63,003 bases of DNA from GCA-2688775 sp035288865. Lineage in GTDB: Archaea; Nanobdellota; Nanobdellia; Woesearchaeales; GW2011-AR4. Of the stretch, positions 1 to 8,000 are shown one piece after another. Location: the NCBI GenBank assembly GCA_035288865.1, contig DATDZA010000007.1:1-63003 (forward strand), in the 5' to 3' direction. The notes beneath the pieces were generated by a model, which was not told the DNA's origin, did no database searches, and saw only the letters and a list, made by a program, of their open reading frames with translations. The stretch's first letter is position 1, and every line of letters starts with the position of its first letter. A program made the translations under genes and the position numbers.

Positions 1-3000
1 AATGTACTCTCCAGGCCCGAAAGATCCGCAAGCACCTCTGCAAGCGGCTGCAGCCGCCACTCCTATCAATTCAAATGGATTAGTCAATGCATTCTTAACT
101 AAGCCGGTCATATAATCAAAAACCGCCGTATAGGGTATTAATGAAAATAGTTCTCCGGTCACATACTTGCAATAAGCATATGATTTTTGATTTTCGCATG
201 CCTGCAATGGTAGCCCGTCTTTTCCCACAGCGTTAATCAAGCAATCTGCGTATAAGCATCTAACTTGTCTAAATTTATCTAGTCCAGTTATAACTCCTGG
301 AATGCACCCGAACATCGCAGCGACAACCAAATTATTGTTTGGATCCATGTAGCTCGCAAGGCCACCTTTAAGCCCCTCACCAACCTGGAATTCCTGGCCT
401 GCTTTTCCAACATTCGGTGCCTTACTCAAATATTCTGAGCCCGGTGCGCTATTAATTTTATCTTCCATGAAGCTTCTCCATTTTCCCAAAACACCTGGGC
501 TTGCCTGACAATTAACAAATGAGCAGAATTTGTATCCCGCATTCTTCCACCCTTTTTTTGCCGCGTCTTCTGCTGTTTGTTGAACATTGCACTGTGCAAC
601 ATCTGCCACTTTTGCAGGACCGCAGCCAGCTGATGCAACCACACTGGAACAAACAGAAACAGTAGATACTTTGTAAATAATTGTCATTGTGTGATACAAC
701 GCCACAATGTTATAAATAACCCCATACATCTGACAGATAAGTTTGGCATAATCTATAATTTTCTTAAGTGCCCCAATAATTTTTGAAACTCCCTTAGCAT
801 CATCCTTTGCCTCATCAATTTTTTTCTGGACTTGGTCGCTGAGTTCTCCAAGAGGGAGATTATAGAGCTTGATTGTTATATTTGTAATTTCAATTTCAGG
901 ATTTTTGGTTACCCTATCGCCAACTCTGGAATATATATTAAATCCGCAGGTTATGTTTATCTCATCAATTTTCAATTCATCTTTCTTCAATGTAAATTTT
1001 ATAAGTGGGGTTGTGCTTGTCAAGCCCTGGCTTACTGTTTCATATTTATCTATCAACGAGGATTTGGTTACGCATGCAGCCTGGCTTATTGACAAAGGAA
1101 TCATTCTTGGCGATGCCACATTTGGAACCATAGCAATCTGGCAATACTCCCTTTGGTTGATAAAAGTCCCAAGCTGCCTGTCAACGGATTTTGGTGAGCA
1201 TACAACGGTGCTTTTCCAGAAATCAGGCGGATTCGTTGTGTCCAGCTCAAGAGTCTTTAAGGGAACAAGATATATCAATTCGTTATCAACAGGATCGCTG
1301 AAATTAAATTTAATTGAATCCGTAGCTGCAATGTCAATAGAATCTGTGAGCCATGTGCATTGCCATCTGTCTTTTTTCTTGTCATCAACAACTTTGCAAT
1401 CACCGGCAACATTTTTGGCGTCTTTAATAAATTTTGAGAAATCTGCAAATGCAGTAAGCTTATTTTCCTCCGTGATGTTGGCAACAACTGCAATTTTGTC
1501 CTCGACTTTGAAAAGCTCAACATAAATATCAGTCAACAGGCCCTGCGGAGTCACATTAATAAAAGTCACTGCGGGCGCTTTTGTGTCAACAATTACCTCC
1601 ACAGATTTTGAATCATTCGATGGGTTAAGAAGTATATCAGTTGTATCTGAAATTATTGAAATGTTCACCGTAGAAACAAAATTAACATTTTCCCAGATGC
1701 ACTTCCAATTTGACTCTTTGGCGCAGCTTGTTGCAGGAATTTTTGCATTTCCAACATGCAAAAACACGTTTTCTTTTTCAATGCCGGTTGCTTCAACAAG
1801 GACCGCAGTTACTGTATTGCCGGATGCTCTTGCATAATTTTTCCCATCAACAACTATCCCTGTTACAATGGATTGAACTGACGGGCCCTTGTCATCAAGC
1901 GTCAATGTTTTTGATACAGAAACGGTCGCTTCATTTCCCGCTAAGTCGAATGCAGTTATTGTCATTCCTTTTGTGCTGGAGGAAGAAACTGAACCAGAGG
2001 ACGAGGCTGTTGATTGAGCCAAGCTATCATCATCTGAGCTCGATGTTGATGGATTCAATACTATTGACCATTTGCATGTGCTAATGAGCTTAGTTACCTG
2101 CGTGCAGGACGCCTTTACATTTTTCAAGCCCGCAGAAGGATTCAAATATGAAAGATCTGCCGTCACCGAATTCAAATTCAAGTCTGAAGCAGAGATGTTC
2201 GCCCAGACTTCTACAGGAATATCATATTTTGAATATGAAGTCACGGCAGCGCCTTTTCTCGTGATAGAAAATGAATTTGTGATTATTGTGGGGGGGGTGT
2301 TATCAACTGAAAAACTGACAGAAGCGTCGTTTGACTGCTGGCCGAACTTGTCCAAGGCAGAAGCTGAAATTATAAAAGTCCCATCCCCAAAATTTTTTGC
2401 GGGTATTCCGATGCTGGATTTTACCCCGCAATTTGTGCTGTTATCCGGCACGTCAACAGACTGCCTGAACGAGCCATTATTTGATGCGAAATCTATTTTA
2501 TCCACTCCGGAGCATTTGCCGGCACATTGGGCATCGTTGCAAGCAGTATCCACAGCATCATAACCTATAGATATATTATCCCTGGATGAAAATTGATTTT
2601 TTGAAACACTGATTTTAAGGCTTGGCCCTTTCCTATCAATCAAAACAACTCCGGATTTTGTGCTATCCAATGCCCCGTTGGATTTGTAAAGGTGGATTGA
2701 GTATGGGAATAGCTCGTACCCAAAAGTGAATTCTCCGCTGCCAGGGAATTTGAGCTTGCAATCTGTCAAGCCGTTCGCGGACTGTGAGCAGCTGTCAAAA
2801 GACAGATTGCTGCCAAGAATAAGCTGCTTGCTGGTTACCGTTGAATTTCCCTGTATGGAAACCTGAACATTAAAATTAAGATTGTCTTTTGGCTTTACCA
2901 GATTTTCGATTCCAGAACTTCCCTTCACAGATATGGTATTAATGCCGGCATAAACACTTACGGTATAGAATGGGAGAGTTAAGACTAGCATTATCAAAAA

Positions 3001-3036
3001 TTCTGCAATAAACTGCAAATATTTTTTTTCACTCAT
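1..3036 (-). CDS. Large secreted or membrane-anchored protein, 3' end outside window
   Basis: One reading frame stays open from about 3036 to base 1 with no stop, so at least 1012 residues are coded and the C-terminus lies outside the window. The N-terminus carries a hydrophobic stretch (about residues 5-28, FIAEFLIMLVLTLPFY) that reads as a signal peptide or anchor. The middle has repeated beta-rich segments with Ig-like boundary motifs such as VDNTPPTI and VDTKAPAV, and many paired cysteines. The C-terminal part has hydrophobic helices (YGVIYNIVALYHTMTIIY) and an Ala-rich segment, suggesting membrane insertion. A start at 3048 is also possible but AGGAG would then abut the ATG; 3036 leaves 12 bases. 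It is the last visible gene of a leftward operon. No family is recognised; a cell-surface role is inference. Confidence 0.8.
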   Translation of the reverse strand, partial: MSEKKYLQFIAEFLIMLVLTLPFYTVSVYAGINTISVKGSSGIENLVKPKDNLNFNVQVSIQGNSTVTSKQLILGSNLSFDSCSQSANGLTDCKLKFPGSGEFTFGYELFPYSIHLYKSNGALDSTKSGVVLIDRKGPSLKISVSKNQFSSRDNISIGYDAVDTACNDAQCAGKCSGVDKIDFASNNGSFRQSVDVPDNSTNCGVKSSIGIPAKNFGDGTFIISASALDKFGQQSNDASVSFSVDNTPPTIITNSFSITRKGAAVTSYSKYDIPVEVWANISASDLNLNSVTADLSYLNPSAGLKNVKASCTQVTKLISTCKWSIVLNPSTSSSDDDSLAQSTASSSGSVSSSSTKGMTITAFDLAGNEATVSVSKTLTLDDKGPSVQSIVTGIVVDGKNYARASGNTVTAVLVEATGIEKENVFLHVGNAKIPATSCAKESNWKCIWENVNFVSTVNISIISDTTDILLNPSNDSKSVEVIVDTKAPAVTFINVTPQGLLTDIYVELFKVEDKIAVVANITEENKLTAFADFSKFIKDAKNVAGDCKVVDDKKKDRWQCTWLTDSIDIAATDSIKFNFSDPVDNELIYLVPLKTLELDTTNPPDFWKSTVVCSPKSVDRQLGTFINQREYCQIAMVPNVASPRMIPLSISQAACVTKSSLIDKYETVSQGLTSTTPLIKFTLKKDELKIDEINITCGFNIYSRVGDRVTKNPEIEITNITIKLYNLPLGELSDQVQKKIDEAKDDAKGVSKIIGALKKIIDYAKLICQMYGVIYNIVALYHTMTIIYKVSTVSVCSSVVASAGCGPAKVADVAQCNVQQTAEDAAKKGWKNAGYKFCSFVNCQASPGVLGKWRSFMEDKINSAPGSEYLSKAPNVGKAGQEFQVGEGLKGGLASYMDPNNNLVVAAMFGCIPGVITGLDKFRQVRCLYADCLINAVGKDGLPLQACENQKSYAYCKYVTGELFSLIPYTAVFDYMTGLVKNALTNPFELIGVAAAAACRGACGSFGPGEYI

Positions 3037-3184
3037 ATCTTTTTTCATCTCCTAAAGTTATCCAGTCGCCGGCTATATCATATTTTGTAGATAGGATTCG
3101 ATTGCATGGCTTTTTCTGATATTTTCTAATTGCAATAATTCTCTTGAATTCATATTTCACCAATGATATTTTTATAGAGTTCAT
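3029..3184 (-). CDS. Small basic protein of 51 residues
   Basis: A short frame starts one base after the stop of the 713-residue gene and its stop (TGA, 3029-3031) overlaps the start of the next gene. The product (starts MNSIKISLVKYEF) is rich in Lys and Arg, has no clear signal peptide or metal motif, and is not recognised. The tight packing between two co-directional genes favours a real, translationally coupled gene. The alternative is that this is just the spacer between them that happens to be open. A frame extending further upstream to 3247 exists but would overlap the preceding gene, so the internal ATG at 3184 was chosen. Confidence 0.45.
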   Translation of the reverse strand: MNSIKISLVKYEFKRIIAIRKYQKKPCNRILSTKYDIAGDWITLGDEKRYE

Positions 3185-3185
3185 T

Positions 3186-5327
3186 TTATGTAAAAATCGG
3201 CTGTAAACTTGCTTTGTATTTTGTCGAGTATTCCTCCACTTTTGCAAGCTCGTCTAAATCCTCGATGTATCTGTCAATTTCCGGCACACCGGCTATATCC
3301 ACATTAACAACATAAAACAGGACGACAGATTTCTGCAAGTCTTCCGGAGTTATTGTTATATTGAGCTTCAAGCCGCCTGGAGAAAATCTTTCTTCACCGG
3401 GTGTTGAGCCTTCACCAAGATCAATTTTAGGAATTATGAAGCATTTTTCTCCAATGCCCAAAATCCCCCCTTCGCATCTTTCTCTTGCTGGAATTACAAT
3501 TCTTTCATTAGCAAGAAGAGTTATGTCAGCAGAATATTTTCCCGGAGCTAATTCAATTTCCGCAGATTCTTTTTGAGTATTATCAAAAACTGACGCCGCA
3601 GAGAATTCAAGCTCGGTTTCATCTCCAATTCTAGTTAATGACAGCACGGCAGATTCCTTGTCATTCAAATCAATAGCATTGTCCTGGAAGACCCATCCAG
3701 TCGAGGCTTTGGCAACATTCTTCTTTTTTACAATAAATTTCTTTAATAAAACTGGCTGAATTTCAACATTAATTGTGCTTGCTGAATCGAGGTTTGCATC
3801 AAATTCTATTGCCTTGCCAATGTACCCATCTTTCACAACATTCACGACACCGCCGACGCCTATTGGGAATTGGCCGATAACTTTTCCATCTGCTGCCGTT
3901 AAGCTGATAAAACAGCTTTCATCAATGAGGGTGTAGAATATCTGCGCATCATCAACTGGTTTTTTTGTAACAGCGTCTGTGACAGTGACAGTAACATTGC
4001 CGCTTGTCCTTATATCACAAAGCTGCGACCTTTCCGAGCCGGAAGCAGTTTCAAGAATTGAAAAATTTCCGCCCATATAATTATTATTTCTTATATTGCC
4101 TTCAAGGAAAAATTCAAAATTATATCCCTGGCCGTTGAATGCTGTCGGGTCCTGGAATTCAACCAAAACCGGATAGGACAAGTCATAAGAAAATTTATAG
4201 TTTTGTATTCCAAAAGTTGCAAGCGGTATGATGCTGTTTGCTGAGCTGGGAGAACATTTTTCTCCTTTGCAGTTCAAATTGAAGTATATCGGCCAGAAGT
4301 CAAGGTATGTAAAGTATGTCGCAATATCTCCGTAAGAACTGTTTGCCACAGGAATCAGGGTTGAATCATACAATCTTTGCTGAAGCTCGTTGTCAAAAAT
4401 ATTTCTCTCATAATTTAATGTTCCATCAACTTGGAACAAAGGTATGTATGAGTCAAGAAGCTGCGTGAGCTTATTTTTTACGTCTGATTTTTGCCAGCTG
4501 ACTGAACTTCCAAACTTAAACTGCAAATCGGACATCGGTGGCAATTTGTCTTTGTTGATTCCTGAGAATGCAACTATTGAATTAAGAATATGTTTTTCAA
4601 GATAATGGTGCTTCATCTCAAAGTTAGTTAGAGTGCTTGCAAAGTTGTATAATCTCTCCAGATTAACAGGAATTCTGACAAAAAATTGGTTAATATCGGT
4701 CTTGAAATTTTCTTTTTCAACCATCAGAGGATAATCAACAGAAACAAGAATATCATTTGAAGCAATTGTTACGTCTGATTTTAAATTACCGGTTTCCGTT
4801 ATTTTGTAACCTTGCTCTTCGAAAGATTTAAAATTATTCAGGCAGCTTTTCAATTCCAAATCCACGTATCTTTCAAGCTGTTTTTCTATTGAGTTATCTG
4901 ACTGCCTTAAATCAGGCCTTTTCGTGGAGAATTGGCAGTTGCCATTACAGGTGTTTGATGATTTTAAATACCACCAATATGGAATTTCAAGTTCAGAATT
5001 TTTTGTAAAAGTAACCGCGTCACTTTCGGTCGGGTTTTGCGTTATTGTAAATGATGCCTTGTTTAAAGTTTTGTTTGTCAGGCTGACATATCCTCCCTGT
5101 TTTCCAATAAGTTTTATGCCATCAGAAGCGACAGAATCAATGCAGCCATTAATATATTGCTTCACAGGGTCAAAAGCAACCGGGACCTGCTGCTGCACAA
5201 AATTCACTTCCGGCTCAATTGGATTCTTTATCGTTTGGGCATAGAAATAGAAACCTGCGGCTGAAACCAAAAGTATCCCAATTATTACAAAAATAGCAAC
5301 CTGGGATTTTTTATTTTTCCGCATCAT
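3186..5327 (-). CDS. Membrane-anchored surface protein with pilin-like N-terminus (713 aa)
   Basis: The N-terminus, KKSQVAIFVIIGILLVSAAG, is a basic stretch followed by a single long hydrophobic helix (about residues 9-30), the layout of archaeal pilin-like or signal-anchor proteins. The remaining 680 residues are extracytoplasmic in type: few cysteines, beta-rich, with a carboxypeptidase-regulatory-like segment near residues 440-500 (VTVTDAVTKKPVDDAQIFYT ... GKVIGQFPIGVGGV). It follows the RHH gene with an ATGA overlap and precedes the 51-residue ORF by one base. Similar long proteins of unknown function are common in DPANN archaea (general knowledge). Function is not known; a surface or adhesion role is inference. 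Confidence 0.8.
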   Translation of the reverse strand: MMRKNKKSQVAIFVIIGILLVSAAGFYFYAQTIKNPIEPEVNFVQQQVPVAFDPVKQYINGCIDSVASDGIKLIGKQGGYVSLTNKTLNKASFTITQNPTESDAVTFTKNSELEIPYWWYLKSSNTCNGNCQFSTKRPDLRQSDNSIEKQLERYVDLELKSCLNNFKSFEEQGYKITETGNLKSDVTIASNDILVSVDYPLMVEKENFKTDINQFFVRIPVNLERLYNFASTLTNFEMKHHYLEKHILNSIVAFSGINKDKLPPMSDLQFKFGSSVSWQKSDVKNKLTQLLDSYIPLFQVDGTLNYERNIFDNELQQRLYDSTLIPVANSSYGDIATYFTYLDFWPIYFNLNCKGEKCSPSSANSIIPLATFGIQNYKFSYDLSYPVLVEFQDPTAFNGQGYNFEFFLEGNIRNNNYMGGNFSILETASGSERSQLCDIRTSGNVTVTVTDAVTKKPVDDAQIFYTLIDESCFISLTAADGKVIGQFPIGVGGVVNVVKDGYIGKAIEFDANLDSASTINVEIQPVLLKKFIVKKKNVAKASTGWVFQDNAIDLNDKESAVLSLTRIGDETELEFSAASVFDNTQKESAEIELAPGKYSADITLLANERIVIPARERCEGGILGIGEKCFIIPKIDLGEGSTPGEERFSPGGLKLNITITPEDLQKSVVLFYVVNVDIAGVPEIDRYIEDLDELAKVEEYSTKYKASLQPIFT

Positions 5328-5497
5328 TTCTCACTGTCCATATTCTGCAGCTCTTTCTGTATCAGCTCAAGATCGTATAATTTTTGCTCCATCAATTCTC
5401 TGGCAAGCATTGATTTTTTCTTGCCAAGCTTTTTAGAAACTCTTTCTAGAAGATCATTTATTTCTTTGGATACTGTAATCCTAATTTGTATACTCAT
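5324..5497 (-). CDS. Ribbon-helix-helix DNA-binding protein (57 aa)
   Basis: The product reads MSIQIRITVSKEINDLLERV and continues through KKLGKKKSMLARELMEQKL, matching the ribbon-helix-helix layout: a short N-terminal strand (QIRITVS), helix A (EINDLLERVSKKL), a turn, and helix B (KSMLARELMEQ), then a charged tail. Proteins of this size and shape (CopG/Arc/MetJ superfamily) bind DNA as dimers and often repress their own operon. Its TGA stop overlaps the ATG of the 713-residue gene (ATGA), so it heads the leftward operon. The upstream intergenic region carries repeated ATACTTTAT motifs that could be operators. There is no toxin partner, so it is probably an autoregulator of the surface-protein genes. 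Confidence 0.75.
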   Translation of the reverse strand: MSIQIRITVSKEINDLLERVSKKLGKKKSMLARELMEQKLYDLELIQKELQNMDSEK

Positions 5498-5986
5498 TTT
5501 TACCCTGATATATACTTTATGTATGCTACTTCCAGTACTAATATATAAAGATTTGTATTATATAAAAAATTAATTTATACTAAATTAAGGATAAATAAAG
5601 TATATTTAATGGAAAACGATGGATAATAAATACTTTATTTATGCTAAAAAATGGATAAATAAGGGATAATATATCAGTTTATAGATTTCTGAATTGAAAT
5701 ATAAAGTTAATTAACATGTTATAAAAAATAATCGTCAATAAAAAATTCTTGCCATGCAAAAATTGGAGAAGAATGTGTACAATTCAAGTTGCGCTAGACA
5801 GGCATAATAATTAAATGGGTTAGAGCGGATAAACTTATTTTAATGCAACTTTACGTTCCGTCCATGATTAGTTTATCATTTGTTCAAATATTAATTAAAA
5901 AGTGAATTATACAAGCCATAATTTAAATATCAATAAAATTTTTAAATTAACAATCTTTAAATACATTTGATAAAATAATATTTCTA
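5498..5986. promoter_or_regulatory. Divergent intergenic region with repeated ATACTTTAT motifs
   Basis: This 489-base AT-rich stretch separates the leftward RHH operon from the rightward 406-residue gene. The 9-mer ATACTTTAT occurs at 5512-5520 and 5630-5638 and as its complement at 5595-5603. Close to these, GGATAAATAA-like words recur at about 5589 and 5652. All lie on the side of the RHH gene, which fits operators for that protein (inference). A TATA-like TTTAAATA at 5956-5963 lies 24-31 bases before the ATG at 5987, consistent with a leaderless transcript of the rightward gene. No ORF worth calling was seen. Confidence 0.5.
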
Positions 5987-7207
5987 ATGGCCAGGCAAAA
6001 AGTTTTAAATTATATAAGGGATCTTTTGCAGAAAGGCAATGATATTTCTACAATTAAAAATACGATGATTAAGTATGGCTATAGCAATGAGGAAATTGAC
6101 GAAGCCGTGGCCTCCATTTACAATCCAACAGTAAGGCATGAGCTGCATTTATCCAGGACAACAGTTTTAGTGATTATTTTTGTTGTGGCTTCCGCCATAG
6201 GAACTGCTTCTTTTTTTTATTTTAATTCTTCAAAAACTCCTGCACAATTGCTTGACCTGAGACTAGAGCCAGTAAATGTAGAAGTGCATCCGGGAGAAAA
6301 TGTTGTTTTCATTAAAGAAATGTCAAATCTGGGCTCTTCAAAACGGTATGATACGATTGTTACGGAAGAAGTAATTGATTCATCCACTTTTAGGATTATA
6401 TCCCAAAACACGGAAACTATTGCAATTGAGACTTCAAGCTCGACGCAAACAAGGCTTAAAATTGCTAATGACGCGAAGCCAGGAGATTATCTGCTTAGGG
6501 TGACTGCTGAATACAACGACCAGAAAGCTTTTGCAAAACTGCCGATAAAAATTCTTCCCTCTGAAAACAGGGAAAACTGTTCCGACGGCATCAGAAACCA
6601 GAATGAGAATGACATTGACTGTGGAGGGGTTTGCAGTCCGTGTGAAAATGAAAATCCAAAATTGGATTGCAATGATAATATCCAGTGCACTAATGATATT
6701 ATTGAGAGCGGAAAATGCGTAAATATCCCGATAACTCCGTGCTGCGGAAATAATATTTGTGAAGATGGGGAGCAAAATAATTGTGATGCTGACTGCAAAA
6801 AAGAAATAAATGTGCCAGCGCCGGAAACAATTGACGAGATTAAAGAGCTTGCAAAATCTTATCCTGAGAGAGCCCTGTCACAGTGCAATAATATTGAGAT
6901 TCCCAATCTAAAAGACACATGCATAGGGAATATCGGAGAAGTGCAAAAAAACAAAAACTATTGCGTGAAGATTGTAAATGTTGAAATAAAAGATGGATGT
7001 AATAAGAAAGTGGCAGAATTAACTAATGACAACAGTTTATGCCAAGAGATTAGTAATAATGGGCTGAGGGATTCTTGCTACATGACTTTTGTGCTCGATA
7101 ATCATGATTATTCTGTATGCACAAAACTGAATAATACCGTTCAAAGGCAATCGTGCGAATATTTAAGGCAATTATACTCAATTAATCAGCAGCAGGGCAA
7201 CACTTAG
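5987..7207 (+). CDS. Membrane-anchored Cys-rich protein (406 aa)
   Basis: Residues 1-45 form an amphipathic helical segment (RQKVLNYIRDLLQKGNDIST) of the kind seen at the cytoplasmic start of many DPANN membrane proteins. One transmembrane helix follows (TTVLVIIFVVASAIGTASFF, about residues 58-80). The exterior part has a beta domain with an adhesion or CARDB-like look (residues 95-195), a Cys-rich segment with CSDGIRNQNENDIDCGG and a CCGNNICEDGEQNNCDADC knot, and a C-terminal helical tail in which cysteines recur in pairs (SQCNN ... KDTCIG ... NYCVK ... DGCNKK ... SLCQE ... DSCYM ... SVCTK ... QSCEY). A TATA box sits 24-31 bases upstream. Function unknown; surface exposed, with probable disulfides. 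Confidence 0.85.
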   Translation: MARQKVLNYIRDLLQKGNDISTIKNTMIKYGYSNEEIDEAVASIYNPTVRHELHLSRTTVLVIIFVVASAIGTASFFYFNSSKTPAQLLDLRLEPVNVEVHPGENVVFIKEMSNLGSSKRYDTIVTEEVIDSSTFRIISQNTETIAIETSSSTQTRLKIANDAKPGDYLLRVTAEYNDQKAFAKLPIKILPSENRENCSDGIRNQNENDIDCGGVCSPCENENPKLDCNDNIQCTNDIIESGKCVNIPITPCCGNNICEDGEQNNCDADCKKEINVPAPETIDEIKELAKSYPERALSQCNNIEIPNLKDTCIGNIGEVQKNKNYCVKIVNVEIKDGCNKKVAELTNDNSLCQEISNNGLRDSCYMTFVLDNHDYSVCTKLNNTVQRQSCEYLRQLYSINQQQGNT

Positions 7208-7326
7208 ATATATGCAGAAATCATTTTAAAAATATAGTGATACCCGTCAAACATATACCGAACAATATATTTTCTATATATTTTATATAAAAAAGAAGCC
7301 TGCAAGAAATCCAAAAAAACAAAAAG

Positions 7327-7334
7327 TTTAAATA
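7327..7334 (+). promoter_or_regulatory. TATA box for the short-ORF cluster
   Basis: TTTAAATA lies 26-33 bases before the ATG at 7360. This is the archaeal TATA-to-start distance expected for a leaderless transcript. It is the only clear promoter before the run of short ORFs leading to tRNA-Cys. Confidence 0.5.
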
Positions 7335-7359
7335 GAAGTTTGGGTGGCTCTCTATTGTA

Positions 7360-7446
7360 ATGGCAAGTAATACAAGAATGGGTCATAGTATTCTAGGTTT
7401 GATTAGGCCTATTCACAAGACACTGACTACAGTGTTTATGTGCTAA
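7360..7446 (+). CDS. Short leaderless ORF, 28 aa, ends in Cys
   Basis: ATG at 7360 opens a 28-codon frame (starts MASNTRMGHSILGLIRPIHK, ends in VFMC) stopped by TAA. It lies at the distance from the TATA box at 7327-7334 where a leaderless mRNA would begin, which is the main reason for calling it. The peptide is basic and has a mildly amphipathic centre. It could be a leader peptide controlling the next ORF, whose start lies in a hairpin 40 bases downstream. Nothing homologous is recognised, and a chance ORF cannot be excluded. Confidence 0.4.
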   Translation: MASNTRMGHSILGLIRPIHKTLTTVFMC

Positions 7447-7449
7447 TTG

Positions 7450-7500
7450 CCAATTTTAACGATACTTTTTTTCTAAAACGATCGGAGGTGTTAAAATTGG
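7450..7500 (+). promoter_or_regulatory. Inverted repeat enclosing a Shine-Dalgarno and TTG start
   Basis: CCAATTTTAAC (7450-7460) and GTTAAAATTGG (7490-7500) are perfect 11-base complements. The loop contains an oligo-T run and GGAGGTG (7484-7490), a strong ribosome binding site. The 3' arm contains the TTG start codon of the 35-residue ORF. Folded as RNA, the hairpin would bury the start codon, so it may work as a translational switch. The left arm begins four bases after the stop of the 28-residue ORF, so ribosomes on that ORF could disturb the hairpin (inference). Confidence 0.5.
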
Positions 7501-7604
7501 AACAAAAGACCAAACTCAGTTCTGCGGACGGTGAAAGAAAATTCTTAGACAGCTTGATGTCTGTAGATTTCAACAACCGCAATGAAGAGTCAGAATTTAA
7601 ATAG
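7497..7604 (+). CDS. Short ORF, 35 aa, TTG start, SVDF motif
   Basis: The TTG start at 7497 follows GGAGGTG by seven bases, a near-ideal ribosome binding site that decides the start. The product ends the frame at TAG 7602-7604 and contains KFLDSLMSVDF followed by an acidic, Asn-rich tail. A second short ORF at 32168 contains VFIENLISVDF at the equivalent place, so the two may be members of one peptide family. The N-terminus is hydrophilic, with no signal peptide. Function unknown. The good binding site and the match elsewhere in the window are the evidence that it is translated. Confidence 0.45.
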   Translation: MEQKTKLSSADGERKFLDSLMSVDFNNRNEESEFK

Positions 7605-7616
7605 GAAAAGATAAGA

Positions 7617-7793
7617 ATGAATAAGAAAAAAACAAGTGTGATGAAAATCGGCAGAAAGAGTATGATTGATCTGCTTATGGCCCCACTATCCGATACTGTT
7701 AGGCTTCATGAATATAAAGATTTAAATATGATTCATCATTTCCACGTACTTATGATTAGGCAAGATTATTACCGATGTTCTTGTTGTTGTTAG
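7617..7793 (+). CDS. Short ORF, 58 aa, C-terminal Cys run (CSCCC)
   Basis: ATG at 7617, 12 bases after the previous ORF stop, opens a 58-codon frame rich in Met, His, Lys and Arg that ends YYRCSCCC and TAG. All four terminal cysteines are TGT codons. The tRNA-Cys gene begins 25 bases downstream. A run of cysteine codons at the very end of a short frame is the layout of attenuator leader peptides, in which ribosomes stall when the charged tRNA is scarce. Alternatives are a metal-binding tail or a modified-peptide precursor. No GGTGA-type site is seen directly upstream apart from GGAAAAG. No homologue is recognised. Confidence 0.4.
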   Translation: MNKKKTSVMKIGRKSMIDLLMAPLSDTVRLHEYKDLNMIHHFHVLMIRQDYYRCSCCC

Positions 7794-7818
7794 ATACTTC
7801 TTTCATTGATATTTTGAT

Positions 7819-7939
7819 GCGAGGGTGCCCAAGCGGCCTAAGGGGAGCGGCTGCAAAGCAGCCATACGAGCTAATTGTTTTAGCGATGAAGTGTTGCGCA
7901 ATTCCCGCTTATTCGCCGGTTCGAATCCGGCCCCTCGCT
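7819..7939 (+). tRNA. tRNA-Cys (GCA) with a 47-base intron
   Basis: The acceptor stem pairs GCGAGGG (7819-7825) with CCCTCGC (7932-7938), followed by U73 (7939), the cysteine discriminator base. The T arm is GCCGG-TTCGAAT-CCGGC (7915-7931). The anticodon stem pairs AGCGG (7846-7850) with CCGCT (7905-7909), and the loop reads CTGCAA then the intron, giving anticodon GCA (7853-7855). The intron (7857-7903) sits at the standard 37/38 position. It folds as a bulge-helix-bulge: bulge AAA (7855-7857), bulge TTC (7902-7904), central TGC/GCA helix, cut after the second base of each bulge. CCA is not encoded. Oligo-T follows at about 7942-7950. The gene lies upstream of cysS. Confidence 0.9.
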
Positions 7940-7940
7940 C

Positions 7941-7950
7941 TTATTTTTTT
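7941..7950 (+). terminator. Oligo-T terminator after tRNA-Cys
   Basis: The mature 3' end of the tRNA is followed within two bases by a run of T residues, the usual archaeal transcription terminator signal. Confidence 0.5.
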
Positions 7951-8000
7951 TTGATTTAAAAATTTTAGAATTTAAAGTTGAACAAAAGGTGAAAACAGAA

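Noticed and set aside
832..2563. Several plus-strand open frames of 80-220 codons in the first 2.6 kb
   Set aside because: They lie opposite a single minus-strand frame that stays open from about 3036 to the window edge and reads as a normal exported protein. The plus frames have no family similarity or binding sites.
7204..7386. Minus-strand frame of 60 codons after the 406-residue gene
   Set aside because: It covers the TATA box and start of the plus-strand short ORF cluster, has no binding site, and reads as random AT-rich sequence.
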